11,304 nucleotides of DNA from JBHHWH01 sp046756405 (GTDB taxonomy: Bacteria; Actinomycetota; Acidimicrobiia; Spongiisociales; ZC4RG35). Of this stretch, positions 7,530 through 11,304 are shown one piece after another. The stretch spans positions 1-11,304 of the forward strand of contig JBHHWH010000076.1 of NCBI GenBank assembly GCA_046756405.1, read 5' to 3'. Position numbers and translations under genes: made by a program. The first letter of the stretch is position 1, and every line of letters begins with the position of its first letter. Under the pieces are notes generated by a model. That model saw nothing but the letters and a program-made list of their open reading frames with translations, was not told the DNA's origin and made no database searches.

Positions 7530-7564
7530 TTTTGATTCTCCTCCGTAGGTGGTATTGAGCAGGG

Positions 7565-7582
7565 GACAGGTGGGGACCTGTC
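7565..7582. promoter_or_regulatory. Inverted repeat upstream of the binding-protein gene (possible operator or leader hairpin)
   Basis: A perfect inverted repeat with 7-bp arms, gacaggt and acctgtc, is separated by gggg. It lies 36-53 bases before the GTG of the lipoprotein gene, in the 103-base gap between clpC and that gene. It has no following T-run on either strand, so it is not a standard terminator. A repressor site controlling the importer, or a 5'-leader hairpin, would both fit. I found no convincing -35/-10 pair; TATCGT (7592-7597, minus) is a weak -10 candidate just upstream. Confidence 0.45.
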
Positions 7583-7632
7583 GACCTGGGAACGATAGCG
7601 AACTGTAGGTGAGTAGGGCTAGCCGGGAAAGG

Positions 7633-10116
7633 TTAGCGCTCGTCGCTGCCGGCCATCTCCACCGGTGGAGTGTCGGGGGAAGCGATCCCCTCAAAGGTCA
7701 GTTCCTGGTCTTCCTCGTCGAAGCCGACGAGGATCGTAGTGCCGGCCTTGAACTCACCGAGCAGCACCCGCTCCGACAGCGGATCCTCCAACAGACGCTG
7801 GATGGCGCGCCGCAACGGCCGGGCGCCAAGCTCGGGGTCGTAGCCCTCCTTGCCCAGGAACTCCTTGGCCTCGTCGGTGAGGGCTAGGTCGAGGTGCTGG
7901 CTGGAGAGCTGGTCCCGGACCCGCTCCAGCATCAGGTCGACGATCTGCTTGATCTCCTCCATTGACAGCTCGTGGAAGACAATGATCTCGTCGAGACGGT
8001 TGATGAACTCGGGGCGGAACTGCTTCTTCAGCTCCTCGGTGACCTTCTCCTTCATGAACTCGTAACTCACTTCCTCGTCTTCGACGTGGAAGCCCACCGC
8101 CTTCTTGTGAAGATCGCGGGTCCCGAGGTTGGAGGTCATGATGATGACGGTGTTCTTGAAATCGACGCTGCGACCCTGGGCGTCGGTGAGCCGCCCCTCT
8201 TCGAGGATCTGGAGGAGGGTGTTGAACACGTCGGGGTGAGCCTTTTCGATCTCGTCGAACAGCACCACTGAGAAGGGCTTGCGTCGCACTGCCTCGGTGA
8301 GCTGGCCGCCCTCGTCGTAGCCCACGTAGCCAGGAGGCGAGCCCACCAGGCGACTCACGGTGTGTTTCTCCATGTACTCGGACATGTCGAGTTGGATGAG
8401 GGCGTCCTCGTCACCGAAGAGGAACTCGGCGAGGGCCTTGGCGGTCTCGGTCTTGCCCACACCGGACGGCCCGAGGAAGATGAACGACCCCGCCGGACGA
8501 CGCGGGTCTTTGAGCCCGGCTCGGGTGCGGCGGATCGCCCGGGAGACGGCCGTGATGGCATCGTGCTGGCCCACGATCCTCTTGTGCAGCTCCTCTTCCA
8601 TGCGAACCAGACGAGCTGTCTCCTCTTCGGTGAGCCGGTGCACGGGGATCCCTGTCCACTGGGCGAGGACTTCGGCGATCTCGGCCTCGTCGATCACCCA
8701 GCCGTCACCTTCGACTTCGGCCTCCTTGGTGGCACGCTCGGAGAGCAGGGTGCGCTCCTCGTCCCGAAGCTGGGCGGCCCGCTCGTAGTTCTCCCCGGCC
8801 ACGGCGTCGGCCTTGCTCTCGCGGACCTTGACCAGCTTCTCGTCGATCTCCATGATCTCGGGCACGTCGCTGGAGCGATGGATCCGCATCCGGCTCCCGG
8901 CTTCGTCGATGAGGTCGATCGCCTTATCGGGAAGGAACCGGTCGGAGAGGTAACGGTCGGCGAGATTGGCGGCCGAGACGATGGCCTGGTCGGTGAAGCG
9001 CACCGAATGGTGAGCCTCGTAGCGGTCCTTCAAGCCCCGCAGAATGTCGATCGTGTCGGCCACTGAAGGCTCGTCGACCTGGACCGGTTGGAACCGCCGC
9101 TCCAGGGCCGAGTCCTTCTCCAGGTACTTGCGGTACTCCTCGAGGGTGGTCGCCCCGACGGTCTGTAGCTCACCCCGGGCGAGCATCGGCTTGAGGATCG
9201 AGGCGGCGTCGATAGCCCCTTCGGCAGCACCGGCGCCCACCAGGGTGTGGATCTCGTCGATGAACAGGATGATGTCGCCCCGGCTCTTGATCTCCTTCAG
9301 CACCTTCTTCAGGCGCTCCTCGAAATCACCCCGGTAGCGAGATCCGGCGACGAGGGCGCCCAGGTCGAGGGTGTAGAGGTTCTTCCCCTGAAGGTTCTCG
9401 GGAACGTCACCGGAGACGATGCGCTGGGCGAGGCCTTCGACGATGGCCGTCTTGCCCACCCCCGGCTCACCGATGAGCACCGGATTGTTCTTGGTGCGCC
9501 GGGACAGGATCTGCATCACCCGCTCGATCTCCCGAGTGCGCCCGATCACCGGGTCGAGGGCGCCCTCCCGGGCTGCCTGGGTGAGGTTGCGGCCGAACTG
9601 GTCGAGGATCGTCGAGCCGGTGGAGGCGGTCTCTCTGCCCCCGGCGCCGGCGGGTTTCGGCTGCTGCTCTTCGGCGCTTCCCGGGCCGGAGAGGAGCTGG
9701 ATAACGGTCTGGCGGACCTTCTGGAGCTCGGCCCCGAGCTGCTGGAGAACCTGGGCTGCCACCCCCTCACCCTCCCGGATCAGTCCGAGCAGTATGTGCT
9801 CGGTCCCGATGTAGTTGTGGCCGAGCTGGAGGGCCTCACGTAGCGACAGTTCGAGCACCTTCTTGGCCCTCGGGGTGAAGGGAATGTGACCAGAAGGGGA
9901 CTGTTGGCCCTGACCGATGATCTTGACGACCTCATCCCGGACCGAGTTGAGGTCGATGCCCATGGACTCCAGGGCTTGGGCGGCGATGCCCTCACCCTCG
10001 TTGAGCAGTCCGAGCAGTATGTGCTCGGTCCCGATGTAGTTGTGATTCAGGTATCGCGCTTCTTCCTGGGCAAGAACAACTACTCGTCGAGCTCGATCTG
10101 TGAACCGCTCAAACAT
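7633..10116 (-). CDS. clpC: ATP-dependent unfoldase ClpC (Hsp100/Clp AAA+)
   Basis: This 827-residue hexameric AAA+ chaperone unfolds proteins and threads them into the ClpP peptidase. The N-domain has two Clp_N repeats (about 1-70 and 76-145), each with NYIGTEHILLGL. Ring 1 shows Walker A GEPGVGKT (216-223), Walker B IILFIDE (282-288) and pore loop SRYRGDF (259-265). A middle coiled coil with a UVR-like segment spans about 425-460. Ring 2 shows Walker A GPSGVGKT (549-556), pore loop GYVGYDEGG (596-604), Walker B VVLFDE (617-622) and the ClpP-docking VGF (674-676). Length and order match ClpC rather than ClpB or ClpA. Phe2 and Phe80, which form the cyclomarin-binding site of mycobacterial ClpC1, are both present. 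ATG at 10116 has AGGAG (10123-10127) six bases before it. No ctsR, mcsA or mcsB is adjacent, as expected in actinobacteria. The C-terminal tail (about 807-827) is acidic and variable. Confidence 0.98.
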   Translation of the reverse strand: MFERFTDRARRVVVLAQEEARYLNHNYIGTEHILLGLLNEGEGIAAQALESMGIDLNSVRDEVVKIIGQGQQSPSGHIPFTPRAKKVLELSLREALQLGHNYIGTEHILLGLIREGEGVAAQVLQQLGAELQKVRQTVIQLLSGPGSAEEQQPKPAGAGGRETASTGSTILDQFGRNLTQAAREGALDPVIGRTREIERVMQILSRRTKNNPVLIGEPGVGKTAIVEGLAQRIVSGDVPENLQGKNLYTLDLGALVAGSRYRGDFEERLKKVLKEIKSRGDIILFIDEIHTLVGAGAAEGAIDAASILKPMLARGELQTVGATTLEEYRKYLEKDSALERRFQPVQVDEPSVADTIDILRGLKDRYEAHHSVRFTDQAIVSAANLADRYLSDRFLPDKAIDLIDEAGSRMRIHRSSDVPEIMEIDEKLVKVRESKADAVAGENYERAAQLRDEERTLLSERATKEAEVEGDGWVIDEAEIAEVLAQWTGIPVHRLTEEETARLVRMEEELHKRIVGQHDAITAVSRAIRRTRAGLKDPRRPAGSFIFLGPSGVGKTETAKALAEFLFGDEDALIQLDMSEYMEKHTVSRLVGSPPGYVGYDEGGQLTEAVRRKPFSVVLFDEIEKAHPDVFNTLLQILEEGRLTDAQGRSVDFKNTVIIMTSNLGTRDLHKKAVGFHVEDEEVSYEFMKEKVTEELKKQFRPEFINRLDEIIVFHELSMEEIKQIVDLMLERVRDQLSSQHLDLALTDEAKEFLGKEGYDPELGARPLRRAIQRLLEDPLSERVLLGEFKAGTTILVGFDEEDQELTFEGIASPDTPPVEMAGSDER
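9781..10044 (-). repeat. clpC: Two identical 39-bp copies inside the clpC N-domain region
   Basis: The bases at 9781-9819 and 10006-10044 are identical over 39 nt and lie 225 bp (75 codons) apart in the same frame. Both encode the HNYIGTEHILLGL motif of the two Clp_N repeats. The protein repeat is a normal family feature; identity at every synonymous position is less expected. Confidence 0.9.
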
Positions 10117-10143
10117 TCCTGTCTCCTGAGCCTGGCATAGGCA

Positions 10144-10152
10144 ATTCTATCA
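10144..10152 (-). promoter_or_regulatory. Candidate extended -10 promoter element for clpC
   Basis: On the minus strand TGATAGAAT occurs here, a TGn-extended -10 with five of six bases matching TATAAT. It would start transcription near 10137, leaving a leader of about 20 nt that contains the AGGAG of clpC. No good -35 hexamer is visible at 16-18 bp, which an extended -10 can tolerate. The 99-base gap (10117-10215) between clpC and the divergent prenyl synthase also holds a 10-bp palindrome, ctccgcggag (10169-10178). Confidence 0.45.
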
Positions 10153-10215
10153 TTGGCCGGGCCTTCGACTCCGCGGAGGCTCCCAGCCCTCGGTCTCGGT
10201 ATAGCATCGTCACCT

Positions 10216-11205
10216 ATGAAAGACCTCCAAACCCTCATTCCTATTCCCCACATCTGGGAGGGTTTGGAGCGGGTGGAGGAGCGTCTGCTCGAAGCTTCGG
10301 CTGCTGAGGACGCCTATCTGACCAAGATAGCGCAGCACCTTTTGCTGGCCGGAGGTAAGCGTTTCCGGCCCCTTCTGACCCTCCTCGCCGCCGAGTTCGG
10401 CAACCCAGTCGACCGTCGACCTATCGAAGCGGCGGTCGCCGTGGAGCTGATCCACGTGGGCTCCCTCTACCACGACGACGTCATCGACGAAGCCGACACT
10501 CGCCGCGGCGCGGCCTCCGTCAACGCCAACTGGACCAACACCCTCGCCATCCTCGCCGGCGACTTCCTCATGGCCCGGGCCTCTGAAGTGGCAGCGACCC
10601 ATCTCAGCCAGGAGTCGGTGCGCCTCCTGGCGACCACCTATGCCGAACTGGTCCAGGGGCAGACCCGGGAGCTTCAGCTCAGCGGTGACCTCAATCACTC
10701 CATCGGCGACTACCACGAGGTCATCGGAGGCAAGACCGCCTCTCTGATCCGGACGTCCGCCCGACTGGGCGCCGTGGCTGCCGACGCCACCCCAGAGGTG
10801 ATCGAAGCCCTCTCCACCTGGGCATGGGAGCTGGGGATGGTCTTCCAGATCGCCGACGACGCCCTCGACCTGGTGGCCGACGAGGCGACCCTCGGCAAGC
10901 CCGCTGGCTCCGACATCCGGGAGGGCACCTTCACCGCGCCGGTCCTCCTCGGCGCCGACGGACCTGACGGCCCCCGCATCCGGTCTCTGCTGGAGGGCGA
11001 CCTCCCCTACGACGACGACGCGGTGGAGGAGGTCATCGCCCTGGTGCGGGCCGGGGGCTTCATCGAAGCCGTCCTCTCCGACGCCAAGGACCGCCTCGCC
11101 CGGGCGGACTCCTTGCTGGAATCGCTCCCCTCTTCCGAGGCCCGCTCCATCCTCAAAGGCCTCGGAGAACACCTCCTCGACCGGGTGGAGGCCGTCCGCC
11201 CCTAA
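10216..11205 (+). CDS. Polyprenyl diphosphate synthase (trans-isoprenyl diphosphate synthase)
   Basis: This 329-residue protein of the all-alpha polyprenyl synthase family condenses isopentenyl diphosphate with an allylic diphosphate in head-to-tail fashion. It shows GGKRFRP (46-52) for IPP binding, the first Asp-rich motif HDDVID (Asp 87, 88, 91) followed by RRG, GQTREL (148-153), GGKTASL (171-177), and the second Asp-rich motif DDALD (214-218) followed by GKPAGSDIREG. The residues just before the first motif are small (Gly82, Ser83), which in this family goes with long chains such as the heptaprenyl to nonaprenyl tails of menaquinone. The chain length is inference. ATG at 10216 was preferred over the in-frame TTG at 10153 because it starts at the usual family N-terminus. 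It has no Shine-Dalgarno sequence; a TATAGC/TAGCAT element at 10200-10207 lies close enough for a nearly leaderless transcript. It is divergent from clpC. Confidence 0.95.
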   Translation: MKDLQTLIPIPHIWEGLERVEERLLEASAAEDAYLTKIAQHLLLAGGKRFRPLLTLLAAEFGNPVDRRPIEAAVAVELIHVGSLYHDDVIDEADTRRGAASVNANWTNTLAILAGDFLMARASEVAATHLSQESVRLLATTYAELVQGQTRELQLSGDLNHSIGDYHEVIGGKTASLIRTSARLGAVAADATPEVIEALSTWAWELGMVFQIADDALDLVADEATLGKPAGSDIREGTFTAPVLLGADGPDGPRIRSLLEGDLPYDDDAVEEVIALVRAGGFIEAVLSDAKDRLARADSLLESLPSSEARSILKGLGEHLLDRVEAVRP

Positions 11206-11301
11206 CTTTCTGTGCGGGTCTTCAGGCCAAAACGGTCCGCAAACCCGCACAGAAGGGTTGTGGATAACTTTCTGTGCGGGTTTTCAGGCCAAAACGGTCC
11301 G
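11203..11301 (+). repeat. Compound direct and inverted repeat at the 3' end of the prenyl synthase gene
   Basis: A 37-bp unit at 11203-11239 recurs at 11265-11301 with one mismatch (period 62 bp). Between them, acccgcacagaa (11243-11254) is the reverse complement of the ttctgtgcgggt found in both units (11208-11219 and 11270-11281). The middle arm can therefore pair with either side: a 12-bp stem with a 23-nt loop to the left, or a 14-bp stem (11241-11254 with 11270-11283) with a 15-nt loop to the right. The first unit begins on the TAA stop codon of the synthase gene. There is no T-run typical of an intrinsic terminator, though the hairpins could still slow transcription. The window ends just after the second unit, so the element may continue. 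Confidence 0.85.
11259..11267 (-). promoter_or_regulatory. Perfect DnaA-box sequence inside the repeat
   Basis: TTATCCACA, the high-affinity consensus for the replication initiator DnaA, reads on the minus strand in the loop between the two inverted arms. It is a single copy in the visible part. No dnaA, dnaN or rpmH is nearby, so an origin is unlikely on this evidence. A lone 9-mer can also arise by chance. Confidence 0.4.
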
Positions 11302-11304
11302 TAG

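Noticed and set aside
6588..7535. Long plus-strand open frame (315 codons) opposite the lipoprotein gene
   Set aside because: It is antisense to a clear BMP protein and its translation is Gly/Val/His-rich without domain motifs. It is a by-product of high GC content.
8362..9066. Plus-strand open frame (234 codons) opposite clpC
   Set aside because: It is antisense to conserved ClpC motifs and has no recognisable domain, signal or ribosome binding site; a GC-driven shadow.
10210..11250. Minus-strand open frame (346 codons) opposite the prenyl synthase
   Set aside because: The plus frame has all polyprenyl synthase motifs; the antisense translation is low in complexity and starts inside the repeat region.
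11259..11267. Replication origin
   Set aside because: A single DnaA box without a cluster, an AT-rich unwinding region or dnaA/dnaN neighbours does not support an origin.
11203..11301. CRISPR-like spacing (37-bp repeat, 25-bp interval)
   Set aside because: Only two copies are visible, the interval contains an inverted piece of the repeat itself rather than a unique spacer, and no cas genes are near. It should be re-examined only if more copies follow beyond the window.

Overview
The window is high-GC bacterial DNA, most likely from an actinomycete-type lineage (Actinomycetota, possibly Acidimicrobiia-like, though the class is only a guess). The pointers are frequent GTG and TTG starts, a ClpC whose N-terminal domain reads almost like mycobacterial ClpC1, no ctsR-mcsA-mcsB genes in front of clpC (unlike Firmicutes), and proline/threonine-rich extracytoplasmic linkers. 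It looks like ordinary chromosome: there are no transposases, phage genes, tRNAs or rRNAs.

Layout. At the left edge a possible 40-residue membrane protein (28-150, minus) is divergent from a zinc-ribbon, single-membrane-pass protein with a predicted extracytoplasmic beta-sandwich domain (182-1138, plus). Convergent with that gene is a minus-strand block running from 10116 down to 1153. In transcription order it holds clpC, a BMP-family (PnrA/Med-type) lipoprotein, a double-NBD ABC ATPase, two BPD_transp_2-type permeases and a cytochrome P450. Divergent from clpC is a polyprenyl diphosphate synthase (10216-11205, plus). A compound inverted/direct repeat carrying one perfect DnaA-box sequence follows it and runs to the window edge.

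How the genes work together. The lipoprotein, ATPase and two permeases form a complete importer of the nucleoside type (compare NupNOPQ of Bacillus or BmpA/PnrA systems). The three transporter genes overlap by 4 nt at each junction, so they are translationally coupled. A strong intrinsic terminator/attenuator between the binding-protein gene and the ATPase gene probably lets the binding protein be made in excess. The P450 follows the second permease so closely that it is probably on the same transcript, which is the least expected association here. ClpC is the Hsp100 unfoldase that feeds ClpP. The prenyl synthase makes an isoprenoid chain, most likely for menaquinone or another lipid carrier.

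I do not see a clearly new multi-gene system. The items most worth a second look are the repeat at the right edge, the transporter-P450 linkage, the uncharacterised zinc-ribbon membrane protein and the small ORF beside it.
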